This document shows positions 18,501-28,903 of a stretch of DNA of 64,000 bases, piece after piece; position 1 is the first letter of the stretch; every line of letters starts with the position of its first letter. Position numbers and translations under genes: made by a program. The notes below the pieces were generated by a model. That model was not told the origin of the DNA, searched no databases, and saw only the letters and a program-made list of their open reading frames with translations. Source of the stretch: Gelidibacter mesophilus DSM 14095 (GTDB taxonomy: Bacteria > Bacteroidota > Bacteroidia > Flavobacteriales > Flavobacteriaceae); the NCBI RefSeq assembly GCF_000423005.1, contig NZ_AUHD01000001.1, forward strand, positions 186,001 through 250,000, given 5' to 3'.

Positions 18501-19409
18501 ATGTTGAACTCTGTAGATGATTACGCGCATTTAACTTCAGGAACTTGGACCACTGATGATGCAACCAATGTTTTAGTTGCGGATTTGATCCATAATTATA
18601 AGATTAAGGAAAACGACCTTCAAGGCTCGTTGCGTCGTGAGAAGTTTACCATTTCAGTAGGGGATGAGTTGCCTGCAGGCATTATCAAATTGGCTAAGGT
18701 TTATGTTGCTAAAAAACGTAAACTGAAAGTTGGTGATAAAATGGCGGGTCGTCACGGTAACAAAGGTATTGTTGCACGTATCGTTCGTCAGGAAGATATG
18801 CCATTCTTAGAAGATGGAACTCCTGTAGATATCGTACTGAATCCACTTGGTGTACCTTCTCGTATGAATATTGGTCAAATTTATGAAACTGTTCTTGGAT
18901 GGGCTGGTCAGAAATTAGGACGTACCTATGCAACACCAATCTTTGATGGTGCCACATTGGACCAAATCAACGAATTGACTGATGAAGCTGGTATTCCACG
19001 TTTCGGACATACATACTTATATGATGGTGGTACAGGAGATCGTTTTGATCAACCTGCAACTGTTGGAGTCATTTATATGTTGAAACTAGGACATATGGTG
19101 GATGATAAGATGCACTCACGTTCTATCGGACCTTACTCATTGATTACACAACAACCATTGGGTGGTAAAGCTCAATTTGGTGGTCAGCGTTTTGGTGAGA
19201 TGGAGGTATGGGCACTTGAGGCTTATGGCGCATCAGCAACGTTGCGTGAGATCTTAACAGTAAAATCTGATGATGTTATAGGTAGAGCTAAAACTTACGA
19301 AGCTATCGTTAAGGGAGAGCCAATGCCAGAACCAGGACTTCCTGAATCTTTCAACGTGTTGATGCACGAATTGAAAGGATTGGGATTGGATATTAGATTG
19401 GAGGAATAA
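15597..19409 (+). CDS. rpoB: DNA-directed RNA polymerase subunit beta
   Basis: 1270 residues, complete, in the normal Bacteroidota size range. Conserved blocks include [19 protein letters not shown] and [19 protein letters not shown] (the rifampicin region, about residues 465-500), then [17 protein letters not shown] and the C-terminal clamp part ending LGLDIRLEE. Together with RpoC it forms the catalytic core. The leader of 213 bases holds the attenuator-like hairpin; rpoC follows 92 bases after the stop codon. Confidence 0.99.
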   Translation: MLAQKAERLNFSSIVNRTDYPDFLDIQIKSFQDFFQLETKSEERGNEGLYNTFMENFPITDTRNQFVLEFLDYFIDPPRYSIEECIERGLTYSVPLKARLKLYCTDPEHEDFETIVQDVYLGTIPYMTPSGTFCINGAERVVVSQLHRSPGVFFSQSFHANGTKLYSARVIPFKGSWIEFATDINSVMYAYIDRKKKLPVTTLFRAIGFERDKDILEIFDLAEEVKVSKSGLKKIIGRKLAARVLNTWHEDFVDEDTGEVVSIERNEIVLDRDTVLDKDNIEEILEADAKTVLLHKESAQQGDYAIIHNTLQKDPTNSEKEAVEHIYRQLRNAEPPDEETARGIIDKLFFSDQRYSLGEVGRYRMNKKLGLDIGMDKQVLTKLDIITIIKYLIELINSKAEIDDIDHLSNRRVRTVGEQLSQQFGVGLARMARTIRERMNVRDNEVFTPIDLINAKTLSSVINSFFGTNQLSQFMDQTNPLAEITHKRRLSALGPGGLSRERAGFEVRDVHYTHYGRLCPIETPEGPNIGLISSLSVFAKVNGMGFIETPYRKITDGVVDIKNIPTYLSAEEEEDMLIAQANIKVDDNGKIIEDKIIARQEGDFPVIDPATANYTDVAPNQVASISASLIPFLEHDDANRALMGSNMMRQAVPLLRVDAPIVGTGLERQVASDSRVLINAEGAGTVEYVDANEITIKYERTEEEAMVSFESDTKTYPLVKFRKTNQGTSINLKPIVTKGDKVKKGQVLCEGYATQKGELALGRNMKVAFMPWKGYNFEDAIVISEKVVRDDIFTSIHIDEYSLEVRDTKLGNEELTNDIPNVSEDATKDLDENGMIRIGAEIKPGDILIGKITPKGESDPTPEEKLLRAIFGDKAGDVKDASLKASPSLHGVVIEKKLFSRAVKDKRKRAKDKEDIDALESVYYRKFDELKAILIDKLFTIVNGKTAQGIFNDLGEEIIPKGKKYTLKMLNSVDDYAHLTSGTWTTDDATNVLVADLIHNYKIKENDLQGSLRREKFTISVGDELPAGIIKLAKVYVAKKRKLKVGDKMAGRHGNKGIVARIVRQEDMPFLEDGTPVDIVLNPLGVPSRMNIGQIYETVLGWAGQKLGRTYATPIFDGATLDQINELTDEAGIPRFGHTYLYDGGTGDRFDQPATVGVIYMLKLGHMVDDKMHSRSIGPYSLITQQPLGGKAQFGGQRFGEMEVWALEAYGASATLREILTVKSDDVIGRAKTYEAIVKGEPMPEPGLPESFNVLMHELKGLGLDIRLEE

Positions 19410-19458
19410 TTTCCTAGAAATTATTCCAATGTAGAGACAGATTACAATCTGTCTCTAC
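19403..19458 (+). promoter_or_regulatory. two stacked hairpins between rpoB and rpoC
   Basis: Hairpin one: perfect 10-bp stem GGAATAATTT/AAATTATTCC (19403-19412, 19418-19427) that includes the rpoB stop codon. Hairpin two: perfect 12-13 bp stem, GTAGAGACAGAT pairing with its complement (19431-19458). Neither is followed by a T-run. They may mark an mRNA cleavage site or pause rather than a terminator. Confidence 0.7.
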
Positions 19459-19501
19459 CCAATCATAAAAATTAAATTATAATTTGTTAGTACCATAAAA
19501 A

Positions 19502-22500
19502 ATGGCAAGAAGACAAGATAAGAATACAGTACAGAGATTTAATAAAATCTCCATTGGTTTAGCGTCTCCAGAGTCTGTTTTAGCAGCATCTCGTGGTGAG
19601 GTTCTTAAACCAGAAACTATTAATTATCGAACACACAAACCAGAAAGAGATGGTTTGTTCTGTGAGCGTATTTTTGGTCCTGTAAAGGATTTTGAATGTG
19701 CTTGTGGTAAATATAAGCGTATCCGTTACAAAGGTATAGTTTGTGACCGTTGTGGTGTTGAAGTAACTGAAAAGAAAGTACGTCGTGACCGTGTAGGACA
19801 TATCAATTTGGTAGTTCCTGTAGCACACATTTGGTATTTCCGTTCTTTACCAAACAAAATTGGATACCTGTTAGGCTTACCTTCCAAGAAATTGGATATG
19901 ATCATTTACTACGAACGCTATGTGGTGATCCAGCCTGGTAATGCTAAAAATGTGGATGGGGAACCATTGCAAAAAATGGATTTCTTGACGGAAGAAGAGT
20001 ATTTAAGTATTCTTGAATCACTTCCGCAGGATAACCAATATTTAGATGAATCTGACCCAAATAAGTTCATTGCAAAAATGGGAGCGGAATGCTTGATTGA
20101 TTTGCTTGCAAGAATTGATTTGAACGATTTATCTTTTGAATTACGTCACAAAGCAAACACTGAAACTTCAAAGCAGCGTAAAACTGAAGCATTAAAGCGT
20201 CTTCAAGTTGTGGAAGCTTTCCGCGATTCTAACGCAAACCGTGAAAATCTTCCAGAATGGATGATTATGAAGGCTATCCCAGTAATTCCACCAGAATTAC
20301 GTCCGTTGGTGCCTTTGGATGGTGGCCGTTTTGCAACGTCAGATTTGAATGATTTGTACCGTCGTGTGATTATTCGTAATAACCGTTTGAAGCGTTTGGT
20401 TGAGATCAAAGCTCCAGAAGTAATTTTACGTAATGAGAAGCGTATGTTGCAGGAATCAGTAGATTCATTATTTGATAACACACGTAAAGCCTCGGCAGTT
20501 AAAACAGATTCTAATAGACCATTAAAATCCTTATCTGATTCCTTAAAAGGTAAACAAGGACGTTTCCGTCAAAACTTATTGGGTAAGCGTGTGGATTATT
20601 CAGCACGTTCAGTAATTGTCGTTGGACCAGAATTGAGATTATTTGAATGCGGATTGCCTAAAAACATGGCTGCAGAACTTTATAAACCATTTATCATCAG
20701 AAAACTGATTGAGCGTGGCATTGTAAAAACTGTGAAATCTGCAAAGAAAATTATAGATAGAAAAGAGCCTGTAGTTTGGGATATTTTAGAGAATGTTTTA
20801 AAAGGACATCCAGTGCTTTTAAACCGTGCTCCTACATTGCACAGACTAGGTATTCAAGCTTTCCAACCTAAATTAATTGAAGGTAAAGCCATCCAATTGC
20901 ACCCATTAGTATGTACGGCATTTAATGCCGATTTTGATGGTGACCAAATGGCCGTACATTTACCCTTAGGCCCGGAGGCTATTTTAGAAGCACAATTATT
21001 AATGTTGGCTTCTCATAATATCTTGAATCCTGCAAATGGTTCTCCTGTTACTGTACCTTCTCAAGACATGGTTCTTGGTCTTTATTATATGACTAAAGAA
21101 CGTAGATCGACTGATGAAGTTAAAGTAAAAGGTGAAGGATTAACCTTTTATTCTCCAGAGGAAGTAACTATTGCTTACAATGAGAAGATGGTTGATTTGA
21201 ATGCGGCTATCAAAGTAAGAACTGAAGACTTCAATGATGAAGGAGAGTTAGTACAAAAGATTGTAGAAACAACAACGGGCCGTGTGTTGTTTAATGAAAC
21301 GGTTCCTGGAGCTGCAGGTTATATCAACCAGGTATTGACCAAAAAGTCATTAAGAGATATTATTGGTAACATTTTAAAAGCAACTTCTGTTCCTGAAACA
21401 GCAGATTTTTTAGATGAGATCAAGGATCTGGGATATAAGTTTGCATTCCAAGGTGGTTTGTCCTTCAGTTTAGGTGATATTATTATCCCTGCTGAAAAGC
21501 AAGGCATGATTGACAGTGCCAACACGCAAGTAGATGGTATTATGGCCAATTACAACATGGGATTGATTACCAATAACGAACGTTATAACCAAGTTATTGA
21601 TATCTGGACATCAACGAATGCGGAATTGACTGAATTGTCGATGAAACGTATCCGTGAGGATCAGCAAGGATTTAATTCAGTATATATGATGCTTGATTCT
21701 GGAGCTCGTGGATCTAAAGAACAAATTCGTCAGTTAACCGGAATGCGTGGATTGATGGCAAAGCCTAAAAAATCTAATGCAGGTGGTGGAGAAATTATCG
21801 AAAATCCAATTCTTTCTAACTTTAAGGAAGGTCTTTCAATTTTGGAATACTTTATTTCTACTCACGGTGCTCGTAAAGGTCTTGCAGATACGGCTCTTAA
21901 AACAGCGGATGCGGGTTACTTAACACGTCGTTTGGTGGATGTATCTCAAGATGTCATCATCTACAGTGAAGATTGTGGTACTTTGAGAGGTATTGAAGTA
22001 ACCGCCTTAAAGAAAAATGAGGAGATTATTGAAAAACTTGAAGATAGAGTTGTTGGTAGAACATCATTGAACGATGTTTATGATCCATTGACTGAAGAAT
22101 TGATAGTTGGTGCAGGAGAACATATTGGTGATGCTATTGCAAAACGTATCCAAAACTCGGCTTTAGAGTCGGTTGAAGTACGTTCAGCATTGACATGTGA
22201 AGCTACCAAAGGTATCTGTTCTAAATGTTACGGTCGTAACCTTGCTACTGGTAAAATGGTACAAAGAGGTGAAGCTGTTGGGGTAGTTGCTGCCCAATCT
22301 ATTGGAGAGCCTGGAACACAGTTAACGCTCCGTACGTTCCACGTTGGAGGTATTGCGGGTAACATTTCTGAAGAAAATAAACTGATCGTTAAGTTTGATG
22401 GTATTGCTGAAATTGAAGATCTAAAAGTCGTTAAAGGAACTGATAACAATGGTGATGCTGTTGATGTTGTGATTTCTCGTACCTCTGAGTTCAAATTGGT

Positions 22501-23803
22501 AGATGCTAAAACAGGAATTACCTTAAGTACACATAACATTCCATACGGATCTTTCATCTACTGCAAGCCAGGAGACAAAGTGAAAAAAGGAGAGGTCATT
22601 TGTTCTTGGGATCCTTATAACGGTGTTATTATTTCTGAGTTTGCCGGTAAGGTATCTTATGAAAATATCGAACAAGGGGTTACATATCAAGTTGAAATTG
22701 ATGAACAAACAGGTTTCCAAGAGAAAGTAATTTCTGAATCTAGAAACAAGAAATTGATTCCAACTTTGCATATTGAAGATGCTAAAGGTAACGCGATGCG
22801 TTCTTATAACTTACCACTTGGTGCCCACTTGATGATTAATGATGGTGAGAAGATTAATGTTGGTAAAGTGTTGGTGAAAATACCTCGTAGATCAGCTAAG
22901 TCTGGAGATATTACAGGTGGTCTTCCACGTGTTACTGAGCTATTCGAAGCACGTAATCCTTCTAATCCTGCTGTAGTAAGTGAGATTGATGGTGTGGTTT
23001 CTTTTGGGAAAATCAAAAGAGGTAACCGTGAGATTATTATCGAATCTAAATTAGGTGAGGTCAAAAAATACTTGGTAAAACTATCCAGTCAGATTCTTGT
23101 TCAAGAAAATGATTATGTTAAAGCAGGTATGCCATTATCTGATGGTTCCATCACTCCAGATGATATCTTAAACATCAAAGGCCCAGCCGCGGTACAACAG
23201 TACTTGGTAAACGAAGTACAGGAAGTATACCGTTTGCAAGGTGTGAAGATCAACGATAAGCATTTTGAAGTGGTTGTAAGACAGATGATGCGTAAAGTGA
23301 GAATTATTGATTCTGGGGATACTATTTTCTTAGAAGACCAACTGGCTCATAAATCTGATTTCATCGAAGAAAACGATAAGATCTTTGGAATGAAAGTGAT
23401 TGAAGATGCCGGAGACTCTAAAACTCTTAAACCAGGACAAATTGTAACAATGCGTCAATTAAGAGATGCGAATTCTGTTGTGAGAAGAGAAGATGGTCAG
23501 TTGGCTGTGGCAAGAGATGCTCAACCAGCTACTGCGACTCCTATTTTACAAGGGATTACAAGAGCTTCACTACAGACTAAATCATTCATTTCTGCGGCAT
23601 CGTTCCAAGAAACGACTAAAGTACTTAACGAAGCTGCTGTAAGCGCTAAAGTTGATTATTTAGAAGGCTTGAAAGAAAATGTGATTGTTGGTCATAGAAT
23701 TCCTGCTGGAACTGGTGTAAGACGCTATGAGAATATCATCGTTGGTTCTAAGGAAGAGTTTAATGAAATGATGAAAGCTAAGGAAGAGTTTAATTATAAC
23801 TAA
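19502..23803 (+). CDS. rpoC: DNA-directed RNA polymerase subunit beta'
   Basis: 1433 residues, complete. N-terminal zinc site with cysteines in FECACGKYK and VCDRCGVEV (about residues 65-90); the catalytic NADFDGDQ motif with its three Mg-binding aspartates (about residues 475-482); a second zinc site in [14 protein letters not shown]-terminal jaw and clamp parts. It carries the active-site magnesium of RNA polymerase. Ends in a clear terminator 5 bases after the stop codon. Confidence 0.99.
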   Translation: MARRQDKNTVQRFNKISIGLASPESVLAASRGEVLKPETINYRTHKPERDGLFCERIFGPVKDFECACGKYKRIRYKGIVCDRCGVEVTEKKVRRDRVGHINLVVPVAHIWYFRSLPNKIGYLLGLPSKKLDMIIYYERYVVIQPGNAKNVDGEPLQKMDFLTEEEYLSILESLPQDNQYLDESDPNKFIAKMGAECLIDLLARIDLNDLSFELRHKANTETSKQRKTEALKRLQVVEAFRDSNANRENLPEWMIMKAIPVIPPELRPLVPLDGGRFATSDLNDLYRRVIIRNNRLKRLVEIKAPEVILRNEKRMLQESVDSLFDNTRKASAVKTDSNRPLKSLSDSLKGKQGRFRQNLLGKRVDYSARSVIVVGPELRLFECGLPKNMAAELYKPFIIRKLIERGIVKTVKSAKKIIDRKEPVVWDILENVLKGHPVLLNRAPTLHRLGIQAFQPKLIEGKAIQLHPLVCTAFNADFDGDQMAVHLPLGPEAILEAQLLMLASHNILNPANGSPVTVPSQDMVLGLYYMTKERRSTDEVKVKGEGLTFYSPEEVTIAYNEKMVDLNAAIKVRTEDFNDEGELVQKIVETTTGRVLFNETVPGAAGYINQVLTKKSLRDIIGNILKATSVPETADFLDEIKDLGYKFAFQGGLSFSLGDIIIPAEKQGMIDSANTQVDGIMANYNMGLITNNERYNQVIDIWTSTNAELTELSMKRIREDQQGFNSVYMMLDSGARGSKEQIRQLTGMRGLMAKPKKSNAGGGEIIENPILSNFKEGLSILEYFISTHGARKGLADTALKTADAGYLTRRLVDVSQDVIIYSEDCGTLRGIEVTALKKNEEIIEKLEDRVVGRTSLNDVYDPLTEELIVGAGEHIGDAIAKRIQNSALESVEVRSALTCEATKGICSKCYGRNLATGKMVQRGEAVGVVAAQSIGEPGTQLTLRTFHVGGIAGNISEENKLIVKFDGIAEIEDLKVVKGTDNNGDAVDVVISRTSEFKLVDAKTGITLSTHNIPYGSFIYCKPGDKVKKGEVICSWDPYNGVIISEFAGKVSYENIEQGVTYQVEIDEQTGFQEKVISESRNKKLIPTLHIEDAKGNAMRSYNLPLGAHLMINDGEKINVGKVLVKIPRRSAKSGDITGGLPRVTELFEARNPSNPAVVSEIDGVVSFGKIKRGNREIIIESKLGEVKKYLVKLSSQILVQENDYVKAGMPLSDGSITPDDILNIKGPAAVQQYLVNEVQEVYRLQGVKINDKHFEVVVRQMMRKVRIIDSGDTIFLEDQLAHKSDFIEENDKIFGMKVIEDAGDSKTLKPGQIVTMRQLRDANSVVRREDGQLAVARDAQPATATPILQGITRASLQTKSFISAASFQETTKVLNEAAVSAKVDYLEGLKENVIVGHRIPAGTGVRRYENIIVGSKEEFNEMMKAKEEFNYN

Positions 23804-23808
23804 TACAA

Positions 23809-23834
23809 ATCCCCGCGAGAGCGGGGATCTTTTT
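23809..23834 (+). terminator. rpoC terminator
   Basis: Perfect 8-bp GC-rich stem ATCCCCGC / GCGGGGAT (23809-23816, 23821-23828), loop GAGA, then CTTTTT. Closes the rpoBC transcript. Confidence 0.92.
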
Positions 23835-23909
23835 AAATTGGCGAGTCTCAAGCTATAGTTATAGAATGGACGCGTTGAATTATTACGAATATTAACTTTT
23901 AAAGATGAA

Positions 23910-23929
23910 ATTTCTGCCTTTGCAGAAAT
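23910..23929 (+). repeat. short palindromic element ahead of DUF3467 gene
   Basis: ATTTCTGC-CTTT-GCAGAAAT, a perfect 8-bp stem ending 9 bases before the next ATG. It matches the reverse complement of the element at 10481-10500 with one compensating base-pair change, so the stem is kept while the sequence drifts. Confidence 0.6.
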
Positions 23930-23938
23930 CTAAGAATT

Positions 23939-24256
23939 ATGAGCGATACTAAAGAAGCCCCAAAACAAGGACAGATCAATATAGAATTGGATGAAAAGGT
24001 AGCAGAAGGAATTTATTCCAACCTGGCCATCATTAACCATTCCGTATCTGAATTTGTAGTTGATTTTGTGAGCATTATGCCAGGAACTCCAAAGAGCAAA
24101 GTAAAGTCACGAATTATCTTGACACCACAGCACGCAAAACGCTTGCTAAAAGCTTTAGGTGAAAACGTAAAGCGCTTTGAGAACGCCCATGGTGAAATTA
24201 AAGATTACGAGCAACCACCAATGCCATTAAATTTTGGACCGACAGGTCAAGCTTAA
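23939..24256 (+). CDS. DUF3467 family protein
   Basis: 105 residues, recognised as DUF3467: IELDEKVAEGIYSNLAIINH, then the family-typical FVVDFVSIMPG and SRIILTPQHAKRLLKAL. Small soluble protein of unknown role, found downstream of rpoC in many Bacteroidota. The start codon is preceded by a short hairpin; a bidirectional terminator follows 37 bases after the stop codon. Confidence 0.88.
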   Translation: MSDTKEAPKQGQINIELDEKVAEGIYSNLAIINHSVSEFVVDFVSIMPGTPKSKVKSRIILTPQHAKRLLKALGENVKRFENAHGEIKDYEQPPMPLNFGPTGQA

Positions 24257-24292
24257 ATAGTTTCTTGGAGGTTTTGCCACCAGTAATTTAAA

Positions 24293-24328
24293 AATCCCTT
24301 TGATTTACTTCAAAGGGATTTTTTTTTG
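24293..24328. terminator. bidirectional terminator
   Basis: 11-bp stem AATCCCTTTGA / TCAAAGGGATT (24293-24303, 24310-24320) with a 6-base loop, flanked by A-run and T-run. It separates the plus-strand DUF3467 gene from the minus-strand ferredoxin-like gene and can serve both. Confidence 0.9.
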
Positions 24329-24336
24329 TTAATCAT

Positions 24337-24564
24337 TTAAGCTACTTTTTGATTCAATCGGAATTTCAAAGCTCCTGAAGGACATTTCTTAACCTGTTCA
24401 ACAATTTTTTGTGATGGCGCACCATCTAGGTCAATCCATGGAATCACTGAAGTTCGAAAAACATCAGAAAGCTCTCTTGCACAACGTCCAGCGTTAATAC
24501 ATACAGATGGTTCGTAGGTAATAGTAATGTCATCATTACTAAACTGATTAGAATTTGTTTTCAT
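24337..24564 (-). CDS. divergent 4Fe-4S mono-cluster protein
   Basis: 75 residues matching the divergent 4Fe-4S mono-cluster (Fer4_19-like) family: YEPSVCINAGRCARELSDVF in the first half and VEQVKKCPSGALKF in the second. The cysteines in VCINAGRC and KKCPSG are the visible candidate ligands, one fewer than the usual four. Probably a small soluble electron carrier or iron-sulphur binding protein. Its partner is not visible; the neighbour upstream is prfC, 195 bases away. No signal peptide. Confidence 0.8.
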   Translation of the reverse strand: MKTNSNQFSNDDITITYEPSVCINAGRCARELSDVFRTSVIPWIDLDGAPSQKIVEQVKKCPSGALKFRLNQKVA

Positions 24565-24759
24565 AAGTAGATCAATTGGGTTTTTAATCTATTTGATTTT
24601 ATAAAAAAATATACACTGTTTCTAAGTGCCTTATTAAGGTCATCAATTATCCGATAACATCCAACTATAAATGATAATTATCGACGAACTACCTTTTATG
24701 GATTAAACTCCAAAGTTCTCACGGGATATGGCTACTTATCGATTGAAATATTATGTTTC

Positions 24760-26349
24760 CTATTTGTATTCTGATGTAAAATGCAACTTAATGCTTGGAT
24801 ACTTTTGTTGGGTCATTTGTAAGGAAAAATGGGAGTCTGCCAAAAACACGAGTTGGTCTTGTTTGTCCTTGGCTAAATAACGTTGTTTAACCCTTAAGAA
24901 TTCTTTGTACTCTTCGTTTTTAGCATCAGTTGGCTCTACCCAACACGCTTTATAAACATTTAGGTTCTCATAGGTACACTTAGCACCGTATTCATGCTCT
25001 AATCGGTATTGGATCACTTCATATTGCAAAGCGCCAACAGTACCAATGACTTTTCTTCCATTAAGTTCTAAAGTAAATAACTGCGCCACACCTTCGTCCA
25101 TCAATTGATCAATCCCTTTATAAAGTTGTTTCGATTTTAACGGATCGGCATTATTGATATATCTAAAATGCTCTGGAGAAAAGCTTGGGATCCCTTTGTA
25201 GTTGATATTTTCACCTTCGGTAAGCGTATCACCTATCTTAAAGTTTCCAGTATCGTGTATCCCTACAATATCCCCAGGGTAGGAGATGTCCACAATTTCT
25301 TTTTTTTCTGCAAAAAAGGCATTTGGACTTGAGAACTTCATTTTTTTATTGTTTCTAACATGTAGATACGGCTTGTTGCGCTCAAACGTGCCCGAAACAA
25401 TTTTTATGAATGCCAATCGGTCACGATGGTTCGGATCCATATTGGCGTGTATTTTAAATACAAAACCTGAAAAGTCTTTTTCATCTGGTTGAACCAGACG
25501 TTCTTCACTTTGTTTAGGTCTTGGTTTTGGTGCAATTTCAATAAAGCAATCTAAAAGTTCACGAACTCCAAAATTGTTCAGCGCAGAGCCAAAAAACACA
25601 GGTTGCTGCTTCCCATTTAAATAGTCGTCTCTATCAAAAGTTGGATATATGCCTTCTACGAGCTCTACTTCTTCACGAAGGGTGTCTGCGGCTTTCTTAC
25701 CAACAAGCGCATCTATTTCTTTAGATTCTAAATCGGAAATTTCAATAGTATCTTCAATATTTTTTCGACTACTACCACTAAACAGATTGATGTTTTTTTC
25801 CCAGAGGTTGTAGATGCCCTTAAAATCATAACCCATTCCAATAGGAAAACTCATGGGCACGACGCTCAAACCAAGTTTTTGTTCTATTTCGTCAAGTAAA
25901 TCAAAAGCATCCTTTCCTTCGCGATCCATTTTATTGATAAAAACAATCATAGGTATGCTACGCATTCTACACACTTCAACGAGTTTCTCGGTTTGCTCTT
26001 CAACGCCTTTCGCCACATCAACAACCACAATCACACTGTCTACAGCGGTTAAAGTTCTAAACGTATCTTCGGCAAAATCCTTGTGTCCAGGTGTATCTAA
26101 AATATTGATTTTAGTGCCCTCATATTCAAAAGCAAGTACGGAAGTAGCGACAGAAATTCCACGTTGACGCTCAATTTCCATAAAGTCACTTGTTGCACCT
26201 TTTTTAATCTTGTTACTTTTAACGGCACCAGCTTCTTGTATGGCACCACCAAAAAGAAGCAATTTCTCGGTTAGTGTCGTCTTTCCAGCATCTGGATGCG
26301 CAATAATGCCAAAAGTACGTCGTCTATCTATTTCTGTTCTAAAACTCAT
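24760..26349 (-). CDS. prfC: peptide chain release factor 3
   Basis: 529 residues, the usual RF3 length. GTPase motifs AHPDAGKTTLTEKL (residues about 17-30), DTPGHKDF and NKMDREGKD, with the RF3-specific switch region GATSDFMEIERQRGISVATS. RF3 speeds release of RF1 and RF2 from the ribosome after peptide hydrolysis. The start is the ATG at 26349, opposite to idi, with a 126-base shared upstream region. Confidence 0.97.
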   Translation of the reverse strand: MSFRTEIDRRRTFGIIAHPDAGKTTLTEKLLLFGGAIQEAGAVKSNKIKKGATSDFMEIERQRGISVATSVLAFEYEGTKINILDTPGHKDFAEDTFRTLTAVDSVIVVVDVAKGVEEQTEKLVEVCRMRSIPMIVFINKMDREGKDAFDLLDEIEQKLGLSVVPMSFPIGMGYDFKGIYNLWEKNINLFSGSSRKNIEDTIEISDLESKEIDALVGKKAADTLREEVELVEGIYPTFDRDDYLNGKQQPVFFGSALNNFGVRELLDCFIEIAPKPRPKQSEERLVQPDEKDFSGFVFKIHANMDPNHRDRLAFIKIVSGTFERNKPYLHVRNNKKMKFSSPNAFFAEKKEIVDISYPGDIVGIHDTGNFKIGDTLTEGENINYKGIPSFSPEHFRYINNADPLKSKQLYKGIDQLMDEGVAQLFTLELNGRKVIGTVGALQYEVIQYRLEHEYGAKCTYENLNVYKACWVEPTDAKNEEYKEFLRVKQRYLAKDKQDQLVFLADSHFSLQMTQQKYPSIKLHFTSEYK

Positions 26350-26461
26350 ATTCTTCTTAAAATGGGTTGCAAAGATACTATTATTGAAGGCATATTTAAT
26401 AGAAGAAACAGACCGATTTTAATTTTAAGTAAACATTGGTACTTATTATAACATTTGTTGG

Positions 26462-26469
26462 TAACTTTG
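26462..26469 (+). promoter_or_regulatory. promoter element of idi
   Basis: TAACTTTG matches the TAnnTTTG element. It lies only 6 bases upstream of the idi ATG at 26476, so transcription should begin at or next to the start codon, giving a leaderless or nearly leaderless mRNA. No good TTG element at the right distance (nearest spacing 23). Confidence 0.65.
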
Positions 26470-26475
26470 TAAGCT

Positions 26476-27003
26476 ATGACAGAAGAAAACGTAATACTCG
26501 TCAATGAAAAAGATGAGCAGATTGGCTTAATGCCAAAGATGGAAGCGCATGAAAAGGCACTATTGCATCGCGCTTTTTCAGTGTTTGTTTTTAATAAAAA
26601 AAATGAACTGATGTTGCAACAACGCGCATCACATAAATACCACTCGCCCTTACTTTGGGCAAATACGTGTTGTAGCCATCAGCGTGAAGGAGAGAGCAAT
26701 ATTGAGGCTGGAAAAAGAAGGCTTCAGGAAGAAATGGGGTTTGTAACAGAGATAGAAGACACCATTTCGTTTATTTACAAAGCACCGTTTGACAATGGAT
26801 TGACAGAGCATGAGTTTGACCATGTGCTCATTGGAAATTATGAAAAGGATCCAGTTATTAATCCGGATGAAGTGGCTGCATGGAAATGGATGTCATTAGA
26901 AGCTATAAAAAAAGATATGGCCGTAAATCCTGATATCTATACGGCATGGTTTAAAATTATTTTTGATAAATTCTACGAACATATAAATCGAGTACAATCA
27001 TGA
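26476..27003 (+). CDS. idi: isopentenyl-diphosphate delta-isomerase, type I
   Basis: 175 residues with a Nudix fold. The catalytic cysteine sits in NTCCSHQREGE (about residue 68) and the glutamate set in the region RRLQEEMGF and ENDHVL-like EFDHVLIGNY. It interconverts isopentenyl and dimethylallyl diphosphate, feeding isoprenoid, carotenoid and quinone synthesis. First gene of a run with queD (ATGA overlap) and manA. Confidence 0.95.
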   Translation: MTEENVILVNEKDEQIGLMPKMEAHEKALLHRAFSVFVFNKKNELMLQQRASHKYHSPLLWANTCCSHQREGESNIEAGKRRLQEEMGFVTEIEDTISFIYKAPFDNGLTEHEFDHVLIGNYEKDPVINPDEVAAWKWMSLEAIKKDMAVNPDIYTAWFKIIFDKFYEHINRVQS

Positions 27004-27410
27004 TTGTTACCGTTAGCAGAAAGGCACATTTTAATGCTGCACATCGACTTTTCAGAAAAGAATGGAGCGACGAAAAAAATGCTGAAATCTTTGGAAAATG
27101 CAGTAACCCCAATTACCACGGGCATAACTATGAATTGACCGTAAGTGTGACGGGTCGTATCGATAGAGAAACAGGATTTGTGATGGACATGAAGGTGTTA
27201 AAAGACATCATTAAAGATGAAATTGAAGACTATTTTGACCATAAAAATTTAAATATTGAAGTTGAGGAATTTAAAACCTTAAATCCTACGGCCGAAAATA
27301 TTGCTGTGGTGATTTATGACAAGATTAAACCCAAATTGAAACAGTCTCTTGATTTGGAAATTACGCTGTATGAAACACCTCGCAATTTCGTTACCTATTC
27401 AGGTACTTAA
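27000..27410 (+). CDS. queD: 6-carboxy-5,6,7,8-tetrahydropterin synthase
   Basis: 136 residues of the PTPS/QueD family. The zinc histidines are in HFNAAHRL (residues about 10-17) and NYHGHNYEL; the nucleophile cysteine is in FGKCSNPNYHGH. It makes the queuosine precursor from 7,8-dihydroneopterin triphosphate; a pterin-synthesis role cannot be excluded from sequence. Its ATG overlaps the idi stop codon by 4 bases, so translation is probably coupled. Confidence 0.9.
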   Translation: MIVTVSRKAHFNAAHRLFRKEWSDEKNAEIFGKCSNPNYHGHNYELTVSVTGRIDRETGFVMDMKVLKDIIKDEIEDYFDHKNLNIEVEEFKTLNPTAENIAVVIYDKIKPKLKQSLDLEITLYETPRNFVTYSGT

Positions 27411-27453
27411 AATGAAAACCTCTTTTATAAGTATAACCTAAAACCGAAGAATT

Positions 27454-28425
27454 TTGAAAAACACCTTATATCCACTGAAATTTCACCCTATTTTGAAAGA
27501 TAAAATTTGGGGCGGAACGAAGTTAAATTCCTTTTTGCATAAAAATTCTAAATTGCCAAATATTGGTGAAAGTTGGGAGATTAGTGATGTTGAAGGTGAT
27601 ACCTCACTAGTTTCAAATGGAAGCTTAGAGAACCAATCGTTAAAACATTTATTGAGTACATATAAAGCGGACTTGATTGGTAAGAAAAACTATGAGAAAT
27701 TTGGTAATAAATTTCCTTTATTGATCAAATTCATTGACGCCAAAGAAGATTTATCCATTCAACTACACCCCAATGATGCGTTGGCTGCAAAACGTCATAA
27801 TTCTTTCGGGAAAACCGAAATGTGGTATGTGATGCAAGCCGATGCAGATTCGAATTTGATTGTGGACTTCAATCAGAAAATGACCCCAGAACTTTATCTT
27901 GAGCATTTGGAAAATAAGTCGCTACCAAAAATTTTAAATTTTGATAAAGTAAAAGCAGGCGATACCTATTTTATTGAAGTGGGTCGGGTACATGCCATAG
28001 GAGCAGGCGTATTGCTTGCGGAGATTCAGCAAACCAGTGATATTACCTATCGCATTTATGATTGGGACAGAACGGATGAGTTAGGTAATGAGCGTGAACT
28101 TCATACTGATTTGGCTATAGATGCCATAGGATTTGACATGGAAGATAATTTTAGGGTTTCCTATGACAAAAACGCCAATACTTCCAATGAGATGGTCAAG
28201 TGTCCTTATTTTACCACCAATTATTTAAAAGTGACTACAGAGCTTCAGAAGCAAAATTCACATGACTCTTTCATGATTTATATATGTGTTGAAGGTAAGG
28301 CACAAATTAAGACAGAAAATCACTCTATAACTATTAACAAAGGAGAAACCATATTGCTTCCAGCAGCAATTTCTACGTATCAAATTATTGCAAAAGACGC
28401 CACCTTATTGGAGGTATATGTGTAG
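27454..28425 (+). CDS. manA: mannose-6-phosphate isomerase, class I
   Basis: 323 residues starting at a TTG codon (27454): no usable ATG lies near, and the first residues MKNTLYPLKFHPILKDKIWGG fit the family start. Zinc-binding region SIQLHPNDALAAKRHNSFGK (Q-H-x-H like) and EVGRVHAIGAG with the catalytic histidine and arginine are visible, then a cupin-like C-terminal barrel. It links fructose-6-phosphate and mannose-6-phosphate for sugar nucleotides. It follows queD by 43 bases. Confidence 0.93.
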   Translation: MKNTLYPLKFHPILKDKIWGGTKLNSFLHKNSKLPNIGESWEISDVEGDTSLVSNGSLENQSLKHLLSTYKADLIGKKNYEKFGNKFPLLIKFIDAKEDLSIQLHPNDALAAKRHNSFGKTEMWYVMQADADSNLIVDFNQKMTPELYLEHLENKSLPKILNFDKVKAGDTYFIEVGRVHAIGAGVLLAEIQQTSDITYRIYDWDRTDELGNERELHTDLAIDAIGFDMEDNFRVSYDKNANTSNEMVKCPYFTTNYLKVTTELQKQNSHDSFMIYICVEGKAQIKTENHSITINKGETILLPAAISTYQIIAKDATLLEVYV

Positions 28426-28469
28426 TTAAAATATACACAATCCGTTAGGAAAGACAGCTATTAATTGAC

Positions 28470-28477
28470 TACTTTTG
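28470..28477 (+). promoter_or_regulatory. promoter element of the small helical protein gene
   Basis: TACTTTTG, a TAnnTTTG match, 22 bases before the ATG at 28500. I see no matching TTG element at the standard distance. Confidence 0.55.
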
Positions 28478-28499
28478 TAAAAATTTTAAAATTGATAAA

Positions 28500-28769
28500 A
28501 TGGCAAATGTTAGAGACCTAAAAAAAGACATTAACTATGTTTTAGGAGATATTATTGAAGCAGCTTATGTTTGGGAATACGCGAATAAAGGCAAAGATAC
28601 CAAGAAAACTGAAGCAATCGTTGACGAAGCAATCACTACGTTTGATGAGCTAATTACTAAGGTCAATGATAGAAGTGTTGAGAACAAAAAGGCACACTTT
28701 AAATCGGTGAATGCTGAATTGGAAACTAAAGGTCGTGCGCTGATTGAAAAAATCAATGCTTTAGACTAA
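28500..28769 (+). CDS. small helical conserved protein, unknown function
   Basis: 89 residues, predicted almost wholly alpha-helical and rich in charged residues (KKDINYVLGDIIEAAYVWEY; NKKAHFKSVNAELETKGRAL). No cysteine pairs, signal peptide or membrane segment. I do not recognise a named family; a similar short protein seems common near this spot in Flavobacteriaceae, but this is from memory. It has its own promoter-like element and lies between manA and a tRNA gene with its own promoter. No function is inferred. Confidence 0.75.
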   Translation: MANVRDLKKDINYVLGDIIEAAYVWEYANKGKDTKKTEAIVDEAITTFDELITKVNDRSVENKKAHFKSVNAELETKGRALIEKINALD

Positions 28770-28786
28770 ATTATTTTTTAAAAGAT

Positions 28787-28816
28787 TTGCAAAATTAATT
28801 TTGAAGATTATATTTG
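28787..28816 (+). promoter_or_regulatory. promoter of the second tRNA-Thr
   Basis: TTG at 28787-28789, 19 bases, TATATTTG at 28809-28816: an exact TTG-N19-TAnnTTTG match, starting transcription just ahead of the tRNA at 28828. Confidence 0.85.
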
Positions 28817-28827
28817 CAACTTCTTAG

Positions 28828-28901
28828 GCCGATGTAGCTCAGCTGGCTAGAGCAGCTGATTTGTAATCAGCAGGTCGTGGGTTCGAGTCCCTCTATCGGC
28901 T
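28828..28901 (+). tRNA. tRNA-Thr (anticodon TGT), second identical copy
   Basis: 74 bases, identical to 10146-10219 over the whole tRNA, with a different flanking sequence. A single-gene transcript: perfect promoter ahead and a terminator directly after. A recent copy, or one held identical by conversion. Confidence 0.97.
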
Positions 28902-28903
28902 CA

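Noticed and set aside
22228-22557. Minus-strand frames opposite rpoB and rpoC
   Set aside because: They mirror highly conserved coding sequence; no family-like protein results.
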